Origin: an uncultured Colwellia sp.
Lineage (GTDB): Bacteria; Pseudomonadota; Gammaproteobacteria; Enterobacterales; Alteromonadaceae
Length of the DNA: 64,000 nt
Reading direction: 5' to 3'
NCBI GenBank assembly: GCA_913049915.1
Contig: CAJWZC010000002.1
Coordinates: 35,318-99,317, forward strand
Part shown: positions 15,530-24,619 of the stretch, in pieces
Layout: every line of letters starts with the position of its first letter
Numbering within the stretch: the first letter of the stretch is position 1
The notes under the pieces: model-generated
Told to the model about the DNA's origin: nothing
The model's input: the letters and a program-made list of their open reading frames with translations, nothing else
Database searches by the model: none
Translations under genes and position numbers: made by a program

Positions 15530-17004
15530 ATGTCTTCTCCTAATGTTTTTATACTTTCAAAAGGCTGAACACCAATTTTTGGTAACCGAGTTATTACCGG
15601 CGTTGAAGTAATTAACTCAAGCTGATATCTTGCACGTATTGATGTATCTGCTAATTCAGCAAATAATGCTAAGCCGCCACCTAAAAATATACCGCCAATA
15701 ATGCCAGCTAATAAAAATATTGAAAGAGGGGAGTTAGTTGGTGAACTAGGTTGGTATGGTTCGTCGATTATTTTGATTCTTTCGGGTTGTTCAAAACGAC
15801 CAAGAGCACCAGTTATTTTTGCTTTTTCATAGCGGTACAATAAATCACTATATAAATTTCGTTGTATCTTAAGATCTCTTTCCAGCTCTTGTAATTGTCT
15901 TTCCATTTCACCAGTTCCTGCAAGTGAGGTTTTTAGTATTATTATTTGCTTTGCTATTGAGTTAATTTCTTCTCTAATTTTTTCGACATTACTGTCAGCG
16001 AGTTGTAATTCTTGCAATTGCGAGACTAATAACAAGTTTTGATTAGTATCAACTTCACCGTCTTGCATACTACTAGCAACTTCCCATAAACGATTTAAGT
16101 CAACCTCGGTTATCTTGTAGGATGTTCTGCTTTGAGATTCTCGTTCATCTTCAAGCTGTGATAATTTTCTAAGAGAGGTTTCAACTTTGCTATGTTGATC
16201 AGTATAACGTGAACGTAAAATAGCTAGCTCACTTTTAGTTGTTACAATACTTTGCTCAATTTCACTCATAACGGGATCAACTTGCGCTAGCCGGGTACGA
16301 ATTGTCTTTTTAGCGGCAATAGCGCCCGATAATTCAATTTTTCGTTGTTCTAATAACATACTTAATTGACTGAAACGGTTACTGTTTGCACTGTAAAGTC
16401 GCGGTAATTGCTCTGCATTGTATTGTTTAAAATTAGCCAACTTAAGCTCAGCTTTTTGAAGATCTGCTGTTTTTAAGGTTAATTGGGTCGTTAGAAACGA
16501 TTCAGAAGCATCAATAGCTGATAATTCTGGCGCTAATAATTTTTCTAAAAATCTAGCTCTAACTGCAAGTAGAATATCGACAATGTTTTCGGGGGAATCA
16601 TCTTGATAAACAAGCTTGACCAAATCTTTACCTATTAATTTTACTTTAAGTGCTGCAGATAATTCTTTTACTAATTGTTCTTTTTGAAAATCTGTTGATT
16701 GATCATCAATCAATACTAAATCTTGCGCGACACTAATGAGAGTATGTCGACTATGAAGTAAGGTATCTAAAGTTGTCATTCTGTTTTCTAAATCGGTTGC
16801 TACCGATAAGTCTTCAAGAAATGGATTCATTTTGGCACTTTCTTGTACCAATATTGTCGTTTGTGCTTGCCATGTTCGAGGAGAAATAAAGCAAACAATG
16901 ACGGCGATAATAGGTAATGTGATTGCTGGATATATTATTAAATATCTATGACGCCATATAGCAGACAAAATAAGATGAATATTTATGATTATTGAGGTAG
17001 TCAT
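15526..17004 (-). CDS. Wzz/GumC-type polysaccharide co-polymerase (chain length determinant)
   Basis: The protein has about 492 residues. One membrane segment near residues 20-40 and another near the C-terminus (SIFLLAGIIGGIFLGGGLALF) flank a long periplasmic coiled-coil region, the layout of PCP-2a proteins. The N-terminal Wzz domain begins after PRTWQAQTTILVQESAKMNPF, and the pre-membrane IIDEPYQPSSPTNSPLSIF carries the proline-rich motif typical of chain-length proteins. No cytoplasmic kinase domain is fused; the CpsD-like ATPase at 6113-6808 could be its partner. The start is taken as ATG 17004, just after the upstream TAA; a TTG at 17016 is an alternative. Role: controls polymer length and bridges to the exporter. 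Confidence 0.88.
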   Translation of the reverse strand: MTTSIIINIHLILSAIWRHRYLIIYPAITLPIIAVIVCFISPRTWQAQTTILVQESAKMNPFLEDLSVATDLENRMTTLDTLLHSRHTLISVAQDLVLIDDQSTDFQKEQLVKELSAALKVKLIGKDLVKLVYQDDSPENIVDILLAVRARFLEKLLAPELSAIDASESFLTTQLTLKTADLQKAELKLANFKQYNAEQLPRLYSANSNRFSQLSMLLEQRKIELSGAIAAKKTIRTRLAQVDPVMSEIEQSIVTTKSELAILRSRYTDQHSKVETSLRKLSQLEDERESQSRTSYKITEVDLNRLWEVASSMQDGEVDTNQNLLLVSQLQELQLADSNVEKIREEINSIAKQIIILKTSLAGTGEMERQLQELERDLKIQRNLYSDLLYRYEKAKITGALGRFEQPERIKIIDEPYQPSSPTNSPLSIFLLAGIIGGIFLGGGLALFAELADTSIRARYQLELITSTPVITRLPKIGVQPFESIKTLGEDI

Positions 17005-17005
17005 C

Positions 17006-17506
17006 TTAAGTACCAATAACTAAGTTAATGGTATTTGGTGAAAGCTTTGGTGCAAACTTGATGGTCACTCTCTTATTAAAGTGATTTATATACTGACGTA
17101 ATGCCTCTGCTCTCGCTATTGATAGTGCTAATTGGTCTAGAGTGTTTGCCCCTTGAGCAGGTGCAATGTTAATGATGAACGTCTTATTTTTATTAACTAG
17201 TAAACTGATAATTCTAATTTTGTCATCGTAATTTAATTGTTTATTATATAAATTATAAACAAACGTATAACTTTGACTGTCAGTGATTGCTTGGCTATTG
17301 GTTTTTTCTGTTATGTTATGTGAATTACGTAATGCTTGAATACGGCTTAAAACATTTTGATTAACACTTCGGTAGTTAGCAGTATTATTTTGTAAATCAC
17401 CTTCTTTTTCTATTAACGCCACAGAGTCACTTATCGATGAAGAAACACAACCACTACAGAAAAGTAGGATTAGGACAAAAATACAGTCGAACGAAATTTG
17501 TTTCAT
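17006..17506 (-). CDS. Small lipoprotein with degenerate OmpA-like domain
   Basis: This 166-residue protein has a lipoprotein signal (FVLILLFCSGC, lipobox CSGC). The C-terminal 70 residues, IINIAPAQGANTLDQLA and then LSIARAEALRQYI, resemble the OmpA peptidoglycan-binding core, but the usual GHTD is replaced by an APAQG segment. It is the first gene of the Wzz-glycosyltransferase operon, ending 1 base before the Wzz start. Likely an outer-membrane accessory of polysaccharide assembly; the OmpA relationship is my reading of a weak pattern. Confidence 0.65.
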   Translation of the reverse strand: MKQISFDCIFVLILLFCSGCVSSSISDSVALIEKEGDLQNNTANYRSVNQNVLSRIQALRNSHNITEKTNSQAITDSQSYTFVYNLYNKQLNYDDKIRIISLLVNKNKTFIINIAPAQGANTLDQLALSIARAEALRQYINHFNKRVTIKFAPKLSPNTINLVIGT

Positions 17507-17670
17507 GTGGTGTGTCCTAAGTTAATGATATTGACGCTTACCATTAACAATTCATATTACGTGCCACAATGCTTGTTATTGTTATATATAGGTTTTATCT
17601 TATTGTAACGCTATAAAAATAAATTTAATCTTGAGTTTAGCGTTATGCAATTTAATATGCGACATTACTA

Positions 17671-17718
17671 AGCAGGCAGATAAGTAGACAGATAAGTAGA
17701 CAGATAAGCAGGCAGTTA
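17671..17718. repeat. 12-bp tandem repeat, four copies
   Basis: Four consecutive 12-mers, AGCAGGCAGATA, AGTAGACAGATA (twice) and AGCAGGCAGTTA, occupy the intergenic gap 17507-17843 upstream of the Wzz-glycosyltransferase operon. The outer and inner copies differ at the same two positions, as expected from duplication. The rest of the gap shows no gene; it should contain the minus-strand operon's promoter nearer 17520-17640. Confidence 0.8.
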
Positions 17719-17843
17719 GTGTTATTACATAGCTATAGACTATTTTAAAATATGAGTACAAACGATAAATTTAAGCAGTCTTGCTGTACACTAACTTATT
17801 CGTTTGTACTAATGTAGTTAAGGGGCAGGGCTGTTTATTTTAT

Positions 17844-18323
17844 TTAAATAGCTATGTTCCAACGGGTACTAGATTCAGTTATATTCCAGTAAATAGTGAC
17901 TGGTTGGGCACCCTCTGCAATTGGCCAAATTTGAGCAACTACCGCTAATTCTAAATTACTTAACGATAAAGTGAATAGCTGCTCTGAAGTGTGTAGAGTT
18001 GCTCTTAGCTTGCAACTATCATAATTAATTTTTGCCTTATCATTTACCTTAGAAAAATCGGTACATATATTGATAAAGTAGCCAACAGAAGTTGATGGTG
18101 AAGCAGGGATTATAACCTCTAAATCTACAGTAGAAATAAAATTAAAGTCAGCCTCACTTATTAATTCACTGGTGGCGATTGTTGCTTCAGTTTCCTGTTG
18201 AGTTACTACTTTTGTTTGTAGGTTTTCTTCTGGAACTGCACTATCTTTTTCTCCACCACAGCTAGTTATTGTTATACCTAGGATTATGTTTAACATTGTG
18301 AGTTTAATTATATGATTTTTCAT
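17844..18323 (-). CDS. Hypothetical lipoprotein next to the LruC-domain protein
   Basis: The start is ATG 18323, which follows AGGAATACAG and gives a lipoprotein signal MKNHIIKLTMLNIILGITI ending TSCGG (lipobox ITSC). A longer frame to 18473 would overlap the upstream gene. The mature part (159 residues in all) is acidic, with a beta-rich C-terminal half and two cysteines (ICTDFSK, DSCKLRA). I do not recognise a domain. It begins 31 bases after the LruC-domain gene on the same strand and is probably co-expressed. Confidence 0.65.
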   Translation of the reverse strand: MKNHIIKLTMLNIILGITITSCGGEKDSAVPEENLQTKVVTQQETEATIATSELISEADFNFISTVDLEVIIPASPSTSVGYFINICTDFSKVNDKAKINYDSCKLRATLHTSEQLFTLSLSNLELAVVAQIWPIAEGAQPVTIYWNITESSTRWNIAI

Positions 18324-18354
18324 TATCTGTATTCCTATGTTCATAAAGTTGATA

Positions 18355-20442
18355 TTAATAAAGTTTAGAACTAATCGCATTACTTTGAGAAAACCAACTC
18401 GTTTCTTTATTACCATTGCTTTCAACAAAAATTTGAAAGTCGGGATAGGCTTGTAATAAATCGACCCTTTCACTTGGGTGCTTCCATTCTTCTATAGAGC
18501 CTGGGTTTATGGCTAATGCCCAAGGTAAACCTGAACTCGTTTGGTAGTAATAATCACTTGATGCTTGTGTTGCATCATCTGCAACACCAAACTTACTGAC
18601 ATCGGCTTTAGAGGTGGGTATTTTATTTTTTAAATGAATCTCTAACCCTCTACCTGGATGGAAAAATAGATCGCCATGATAGGTAGAATCTTGCGCAAAA
18701 ATAAACGGATTATAAGGTGCTTGGGGAAACTCACCTTGCGTAATAGGGGTGATAAAAGGCACGGTTACGCTATAAGTCATCAAGGATGAGTTAGTACAAC
18801 CTTTTACTGTTTTATAATATTTACAGCTTTCTGTTAATTGGATATGATTCTGTAAATCATCGGTAATTTTAATGACTAAATAATTAGTACCTTCTTCAAT
18901 TGCACTAACTTCTTGTATAACGCCATTAATTTCAAAGTGTACTAAGTTGACGTTTACATTACTTGGTAAGATATTATCTAACTGAATGGCAAAACCATTA
19001 TGATAATCAGCACCGAGTGCTTTTAATTCGCCTTGGAATTCTATTTGTTTAATTTCAAATGCATCTGTTAATAATATTGATGAGTTCTGTAACATCACCA
19101 CATCATTCATATCGTAATCACCCTCTTCTGGCCAACTATCTTCAAAGGCAATATAGTAGGGAGTATCTTGGATTTGGCTATTTCCTGAATTTGTAACCAA
19201 CACTCTATAATCTTCTACTTCACCATCGGGGGCACCCCCACTAGCTACAATATCAGCTATTGAGGTGAATCTAGCTCTAACCCAAGTGTAACCGTTTAAG
19301 GCACTGGCTGACGTATTAACCATAATGGTTTCACTATTATTATCTATATATCTATCGGAAATTAATTTTTCTTCAAGTGAAAATTCACCATCACGATCCC
19401 AGTCACCCCATATATTAAGATATCCAGCCCCAGTTACTTGTACTTGAATAAGGCTTGCACTACCGGCAAGTAAAGGTGTTATAAAAAGGATACCATCGTC
19501 TTCATCGGTGTTGGGGTATACGTTTGCATTATGTTCAGTTGTTATAGTATTACCTAAATAAATATTGCTAACACCGTGCCTAGCACCATTACTGAACAAG
19601 GTGGTACCGTAACTGTCAGGTGCATCACCGTAATCTATTGTCGCAGCAATTGATTCATCAATAACGGGCGCAATGGCACAACGAGCACCATCATTTTGAG
19701 AAGCAATTGGACCATAAGCAAAAAAACTAGCGCTAGGGCTTGAGTCTGCAACGTCGATAATAAATACTTTACCATCAGTGTTACGGCTAATATAAAAATT
19801 ACCACCTACATCAAAATAAACAGCACCAAAAGTACCTGTTTCTCCAATATTACCTAAGTTAACTAAGTCGCCATTAGTGACGTTTATTTGATAAAGCTGA
19901 CCATTATTATCGACAGTGTAAGCAAAACTATTATTAGGATGAAAAGCTAGGTCGTATATTGTAAGTGACAAAGCGTTACCAGAAATCACTTTAATAACCT
20001 TTAGATAGTCGCTTGTTTCTTCCTCTAACGAAACTTTGTATAAGCCATAACTAGCTCCTTTTTTATAGAAGTAATAACTGTTTTCATTTAGAGCAACATC
20101 ACCTACATAGAAGTTTACTTCGGGGTTATTCAATAACTCAATGGGCGTCGCTTGGAAGTCACTACCAATACGAACTAGAGTGCCCCATTCATAACCCCAG
20201 CCATAAATATAATTATCATGAAAATTAAAACCAACGGCATTAATTTTATCAGACGTACCTAAATCATCTGCTAATAAATCATAATTACCGGTTACAAGGT
20301 TTACGCCATAAAGTTGTGCAGTGGTTTGTTGCATTAAAAAGGCCTTAGAGGGGCAACTTTCGAATGGGGCTGCATTTGATGACCCATTGAAAATCATCAG
20401 GCAAACAAAAAAGTAACGCTGAATATTTTTTGAAGACAACAT
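18355..20442 (-). CDS. Secreted GEVED / LruC-domain protein
   Basis: This 695-residue exported protein has a signal peptide (1-24, ending SNAAP). Residues about 30-260 form a propeller-like repeat region (LYGVNLVTGNYDLLADDLG, YGLYKVSLEEETSDYL, LYQINVTNGDLVNLG). A GEVED domain follows: DYGDAPDSYGTTL, TDEDDGI, WGDWDRDGEFSLEE, then GEVEDYRV. The C-terminal part is an LruC/DUF4842 domain, opening AFEDSWPEEGDYDMNDVVM and ending in a lone tryptophan-rich stretch (WFSQSNAI). LruC proteins are surface-exposed in Leptospira and widespread, without defined function in marine bacteria. Aspartate-rich loops suggest calcium binding. The ATG follows CAGGAG at 6 bases. Confidence 0.85.
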   Translation of the reverse strand: MLSSKNIQRYFFVCLMIFNGSSNAAPFESCPSKAFLMQQTTAQLYGVNLVTGNYDLLADDLGTSDKINAVGFNFHDNYIYGWGYEWGTLVRIGSDFQATPIELLNNPEVNFYVGDVALNENSYYFYKKGASYGLYKVSLEEETSDYLKVIKVISGNALSLTIYDLAFHPNNSFAYTVDNNGQLYQINVTNGDLVNLGNIGETGTFGAVYFDVGGNFYISRNTDGKVFIIDVADSSPSASFFAYGPIASQNDGARCAIAPVIDESIAATIDYGDAPDSYGTTLFSNGARHGVSNIYLGNTITTEHNANVYPNTDEDDGILFITPLLAGSASLIQVQVTGAGYLNIWGDWDRDGEFSLEEKLISDRYIDNNSETIMVNTSASALNGYTWVRARFTSIADIVASGGAPDGEVEDYRVLVTNSGNSQIQDTPYYIAFEDSWPEEGDYDMNDVVMLQNSSILLTDAFEIKQIEFQGELKALGADYHNGFAIQLDNILPSNVNVNLVHFEINGVIQEVSAIEEGTNYLVIKITDDLQNHIQLTESCKYYKTVKGCTNSSLMTYSVTVPFITPITQGEFPQAPYNPFIFAQDSTYHGDLFFHPGRGLEIHLKNKIPTSKADVSKFGVADDATQASSDYYYQTSSGLPWALAINPGSIEEWKHPSERVDLLQAYPDFQIFVESNGNKETSWFSQSNAISSKLY

Positions 20443-20663
20443 AAAAACTCCTGGTGCAATAATTAATTTTATAACTAATTACTTGGTTTGCAAGGAGCAT
20501 TCCATTTTTTATAGTGTTATTTATCAGTTTGTTATTTTACTTTCCTTCGCTACTGTTGCAAAATGCAAAGCAATATAATAATTTTACTACTTTAAAGTTT
20601 GAACTTATTTCAAGCTAACATTACTAATCGTCACTAGGGATTTGCTAGAAGAATTAACTTCTA

Positions 20664-22469
20664 TCAGCTTAATTTGGTAGGAATATATACTGAGAAGCAG
20701 CTACCTTTACCTTTTTCAGATGTTACCTCTATTCTGCCATCATGTTGTTGGATAATGCCATGGCTGATTGACAAACCAAGGCCAGTACCTTCTCCTAACG
20801 GTTTAGACGTGAAGAAGGGGGTAAAAATATGAGGTAAGACGTCAGCAGCAATACCACTACCGTTATCTTTAATCTCGATGACAATATCGGATTCTTTTTG
20901 AAAAGTACGAACAAATATATCACCGTTATGGGTTATCGATTGGCCTGCATTAATAAGTAAGTTCATAAATACTTGATTCAATTTACTTGGGTAGGCATAA
21001 ATTATAGGCAAGGAATCTAGGTGAACATGGATTTTACAATTATACTTGAGTTCACTGTTAACCATGTTGAGTGTCGCGGTTAAGCCTTCATTTACATCAG
21101 TTTTACTCTTAGTGCACTCCTCGATTCGTGCAAAGGTTTTCAAACTTTGCACAATCTCAGTAATTTTTTCAATACCGCCAATACTACTCGTTAATAAGGA
21201 CGGCATATCCTGAAAAATAAATTCAATATCATATTGTTTAATTAACGCATCTTGCCACTCTTGTGAGGCTTGTGTTGTCAGATGTTTACTCGTTTCTTGA
21301 TAATATCTTTGGATGTCGGTTAAATACTCCTCAAGCACATCGAGGTTACTTTTAACAAATCCAAGAGGATTATTGATTTCATGTGCAACCCCGGCAGCTA
21401 ATACACCAATACTCGCCATTTTTTCTGATTGAATCAGTTGAGATTCACTTAAAATCAACTCATCATTAACTTTTGATAGTTTGTTGTAACTTAGCTTTAA
21501 GGCACGCTCTCTTTGGTGTACCTTGTTTGTCATGACATTAAATTTTATAAATAACTCTGACAGCTCTTTGATGATGATATTTTCCTGTAGTAACTCAAAT
21601 TCACTACCTTTATGTAACTCACTAGTAGCTTGAGACAATAGCAGCAAGGGTTTTACAAAGTAACGGTAACCAAAAATATAGGCGAGTAGACTTGTTGCAA
21701 TGAGTGCTAATAGAATGAACGTACTTAACTTAATTATCGCATCATTTAATTCATTATTGTTGGCACTGTCGTCAAAAGTAAAACTAAACAAAACACCTAC
21801 TTCTGGCCAATTAATTATATGTTTTTTACCGTTTTTTTGCTTACCAAACGAGCCTAGCTCTTTACCGTACCTTGTTATTTTTATCATTAAAGCATCGTTT
21901 TTTTCCTGTGATTTATCCTGCTCATTTATATCTTCCAGAGGAATTAACGCTGTGATTACTCCTTCTACATTATTGTTATATATTATGGCAACTGCTAAGC
22001 ACCAAAAGTACTGACCATTGAGTTTTATAATAGCCACATGATTGGTTACATTGTTGTTAAGTAGCTCAGCTAGCCAAGGTTCATTTTGATAATTAGGAGA
22101 TTTTATATTTTGCTTTGAGTAAATAATATTACCTTCAAAGTCTAATAGATTTTGTTGATAGTCGTAGCCTAAAATAGTGAGGTCAGCCATAAAATCTTGT
22201 AACTTGCCACTATTGACTGAAGGCTGCATTAAAGCTTGTACCATGATAGGATAATTTGCTTGATCCGTCAGTAAAGTAAGCCGATGTTTGAGGAATAATC
22301 GGTAACCATTATTGATTACCGTTGTTTCCCTTTTTATCAACTGTTCTTGTTGTCGTTGTGCTGAGTCGAAGACATAATTAATCACTAAAGCGGTATAAAT
22401 AAGTGCTAGCGCAAAAGAACTAAGAAAAACAAAACGCGCTAGAGCAAAAGAAATACTAATTTTTTTCAT
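20664..22469 (-). CDS. Membrane sensor histidine kinase paired with a periplasmic binding protein
   Basis: The protein has 601 residues. Membrane segments at about 10-32 and 250-272 (LSTFILLALIATSLLAYIFGY) bracket a periplasmic sensor region of roughly 215 residues. A linker with coiled coil leads to the H-box GVLAAGVAHEINNPLGFVKS (catalytic His in AHEIN), then N-box LLINAGQSI, G1 DNGSGI, F-box FTPFFTSKP and G2 GTGLGLSI. It autophosphorylates on the His; no receiver domain is fused and no response regulator is adjacent. It overlaps the upstream solute-binding protein gene by 14 bases, so that protein probably presents ligand to the sensor region. Confidence 0.9.
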   Translation of the reverse strand: MKKISISFALARFVFLSSFALALIYTALVINYVFDSAQRQQEQLIKRETTVINNGYRLFLKHRLTLLTDQANYPIMVQALMQPSVNSGKLQDFMADLTILGYDYQQNLLDFEGNIIYSKQNIKSPNYQNEPWLAELLNNNVTNHVAIIKLNGQYFWCLAVAIIYNNNVEGVITALIPLEDINEQDKSQEKNDALMIKITRYGKELGSFGKQKNGKKHIINWPEVGVLFSFTFDDSANNNELNDAIIKLSTFILLALIATSLLAYIFGYRYFVKPLLLLSQATSELHKGSEFELLQENIIIKELSELFIKFNVMTNKVHQRERALKLSYNKLSKVNDELILSESQLIQSEKMASIGVLAAGVAHEINNPLGFVKSNLDVLEEYLTDIQRYYQETSKHLTTQASQEWQDALIKQYDIEFIFQDMPSLLTSSIGGIEKITEIVQSLKTFARIEECTKSKTDVNEGLTATLNMVNSELKYNCKIHVHLDSLPIIYAYPSKLNQVFMNLLINAGQSITHNGDIFVRTFQKESDIVIEIKDNGSGIAADVLPHIFTPFFTSKPLGEGTGLGLSISHGIIQQHDGRIEVTSEKGKGSCFSVYIPTKLS

Positions 22470-23730
22470 TAACGACCTTAGTCAAAGCAATGCTAGGTAA
22501 TAACGTTACACTATTATCAGCTTGGTAATAACCCATAGCATAATCTGACTCATTTAAAGCTTCATGAGCATTAATATTATCTAACGTATAAGCAGAAAAG
22601 GGCGTTTTATAATGTTTTATGAGTCCTTGAACTGGTAAGTCTAACTGCTCGAGTGCTCTTTTAATCGCCTTTTTATCGTAAACTTTATCACCAGTTAAAC
22701 CCGTTTGTTTTATCGCTGCGATAAGTAGTTTAGTTAGATCGTAAGCATGAATAAAACCTGTTGGCGCTTTTATGTCTTTGGCCGTTTTAATTTCAGGGTA
22801 CATAGTTATTGCGTGCGAAAGTACTTTTTGTGCTAATAAAGATTGTGGTTGGGTAATAAAAGAAAACCGAGTTTGAATAAACTGTAGGTCAAGTTTTTTT
22901 CTTATTTCGCTATTTATCACATCGATAAAGTCGCCACCAGTAATTCCCCAGTGGCTCCTTATAGGCAATTTTAATTCTATTTCAAGGGCTAACATAGCCT
23001 TGGCAAAGATTTTTCCTTCAGTAGCATTACCAACAAAAAATATTACATCTGCGCCTGAATACTTTGCTTGTCTTAGTAATATTTTAGCGTGATTTATACC
23101 AAGGCCCCAATTAAACCATGCAACAGCCGTCGGTTTAATATTATTGACAGCCAAGGATTTTGTCATTGTACTGTTATTTGAGCGTCCCCATCCTGTATCT
23201 TCTAATAATAAAAAGGGTTTTTTAAAACCTTCTTTGATGGCATGTTTACTGATGAAGGAACCTGCATTACTATCATCAATAGATAGTCTAAAAATCCAGT
23301 TATTTTCTACTGTCGAACGAGTAATAGGGCCTGCGGCTGCCCAAGGATTTAAAACAAGAATATTATTATTATTTATAAAGTTTTTGTGAGCGAGTAGTGG
23401 CGGTGAATGGAGTCCAGAAAATAGCAGTAGTGCATTACTATCAGCAAGGAATTCTTCTAAATTTCTTTTGCTACGAAGAGAGTTCCCTTTGTGGTCTTTT
23501 ATAATTGCCTCGAATTGATAACCATCGATGAGATAATTTTCTTCAGCTAATGCAACATTAATACCTTGCTGTATTGACATACTGGCAACTTTTGTTCCGG
23601 TAAAGTCGGCATCAAGGTAAATACTGTAACTTTTATCTGCATTTGCTGGGTGCGTAATGGTTAAAAATAGAAATAAAGTAAGAAACTTAGCTACTTTATT
23701 TTTTTTTATTTTATAGAGCTGTCTATCCAT
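22456..23730 (-). CDS. Periplasmic ligand-binding protein, LivK-like (Peripla_BP_6)
   Basis: This 424-residue protein has a signal peptide (about 1-31, ending ANA) and a type I periplasmic binding fold. It shows YSIYLDADFTGTKVASMSIQQ, then GINVALAEENY, GYQFEAIIKDHKGNS, LLLFSGLHSPP, LNPWAAAGPITRS and DVIFFVGNATEGKIFAKAM. Such proteins bind amino acids, amides or urea and normally feed an ABC transporter. Here no permease or ATPase is nearby, and the gene overlaps a histidine kinase, so a sensory role is more likely. Confidence 0.85.
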   Translation of the reverse strand: MDRQLYKIKKNKVAKFLTLFLFLTITHPANADKSYSIYLDADFTGTKVASMSIQQGINVALAEENYLIDGYQFEAIIKDHKGNSLRSKRNLEEFLADSNALLLFSGLHSPPLLAHKNFINNNNILVLNPWAAAGPITRSTVENNWIFRLSIDDSNAGSFISKHAIKEGFKKPFLLLEDTGWGRSNNSTMTKSLAVNNIKPTAVAWFNWGLGINHAKILLRQAKYSGADVIFFVGNATEGKIFAKAMLALEIELKLPIRSHWGITGGDFIDVINSEIRKKLDLQFIQTRFSFITQPQSLLAQKVLSHAITMYPEIKTAKDIKAPTGFIHAYDLTKLLIAAIKQTGLTGDKVYDKKAIKRALEQLDLPVQGLIKHYKTPFSAYTLDNINAHEALNESDYAMGYYQADNSVTLLPSIALTKVVNEKN

Positions 23731-23780
23731 TTGATCTATTCCATTATACAGCGATAACGCTAAGTGAGAGTGCAGGATTA

Positions 23781-23817
23781 TTTTTACTATAACAATATAA
23801 TTTAGTTATAGTAAAAA
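23781..23817. promoter_or_regulatory. 13-bp perfect inverted repeat upstream of the binding protein-kinase operon
   Basis: TTTTTACTATAAC (23781-23793) and GTTATAGTAAAAA (23805-23817) are perfect reverse complements with an 11-base AT spacer. The repeat lies 50-90 bases upstream of the binding-protein start on the minus strand. It could be an operator for a dimeric regulator. No T-run follows a GC stem, so a classical terminator is unlikely. Confidence 0.5.
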
Positions 23818-24288
23818 TTATCACTTATTGCCTGTTTCATCTTGATTTTAAATCATATTTTCTTTGTATATGTTTTTTAGGCTAATAATCGAGGTACTTG
23901 TTTTTATTTTTTTAAAAGCTGTCTGTATATTCTTAAATATCCTTTTCATTGTCAGATGTATATATAAAGGCATACCGATAGTTGAATAAGCCTTTTTATT
24001 AATTGACATGAGTTGAGTATAAGTAAATAAAGTTAGCAAGAATGTTTCGATTAGATTAAAATAGTTTTAATATTTATCCCCTAAGTTACTCAATATATTA
24101 GTCTAATTAGCCTGTTGTTTTGCTGGATTGATTTTTGACTATTATGATAGGTAGGATCAGTTATTGATAGCTATTATCAAGTCTTTAAGTTATGTCTGTT
24201 GATAAAACCTATACAGCTCATTAGGGGATAATAGTAAAATTAATGACGTTATTAAGATAAACCTTCAACAAAAGGTAGTAGTAAAACT
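23818..24288. other. Divergent intergenic region, no gene supported
   Basis: AT-rich space between the minus-strand sensory operon and the plus-strand J-domain operon. A 63-codon minus frame at 23848-24039 lacks a ribosome binding site and looks random. Promoters for the J-domain operon should be here; AAGGTAG sits just before its ATG. Confidence 0.45.
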
Positions 24289-24549
24289 ATGGATTATTTT
24301 GAACAGCTAGGTGTGAGTAGAGATGCGTCGACCATCGAGATCAAAAAAGCCTATCGAAAACTCGCTAATAAATATCACCCCGATAAAAATAGTGGTAGTG
24401 AATTTGAAGAAAAATTTCAATTAGTGAAAAAGGCTTATGATGCGATTTCAGATCCTAAAAAGCGCTCTTTGTATCTGAAAAGTAACTATACCGTAATAAC
24501 AGATCCCCGAGAGGTTGCTGATTCATTTTGGCACAATGCATTGAGCTAA
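24289..24549 (+). CDS. Minimal J-domain protein (DnaJ-like co-chaperone)
   Basis: The protein is 86 residues long and is almost only a J-domain: [20 protein letters not shown] (helix I-II), [11 protein letters not shown] with the essential HPD at 30-32, and helices III-IV with [15 protein letters not shown]. There is no G/F region, zinc finger or client-binding domain. Such free J-domains stimulate DnaK ATPase and are recruited to clients by other partners. About 15 extra residues ([18 protein letters not shown]) follow the domain. It leads three unrecognised genes on the same strand; the proteins encoded there are candidate clients or partners. Confidence 0.9.
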   Translation: MDYFEQLGVSRDASTIEIKKAYRKLANKYHPDKNSGSEFEEKFQLVKKAYDAISDPKKRSLYLKSNYTVITDPREVADSFWHNALS

Positions 24550-24619
24550 ACACTAATCAATACTCTCTATTCAACGTTACATTACGCTTAATTTAAAATA
24601 CGTAATTAAGGAACACTCT

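Noticed and set aside
17671..17718. CRISPR array
   Set aside because: The units are 12 bp and directly adjacent with no spacers; same for the 9-bp repeats at 61055-61087.
23848..24039. 63-codon minus-strand frame between the sensory operon and J-domain cluster
   Set aside because: Lys/Ile/Thr-rich composition follows AT bias; no ribosome binding site.
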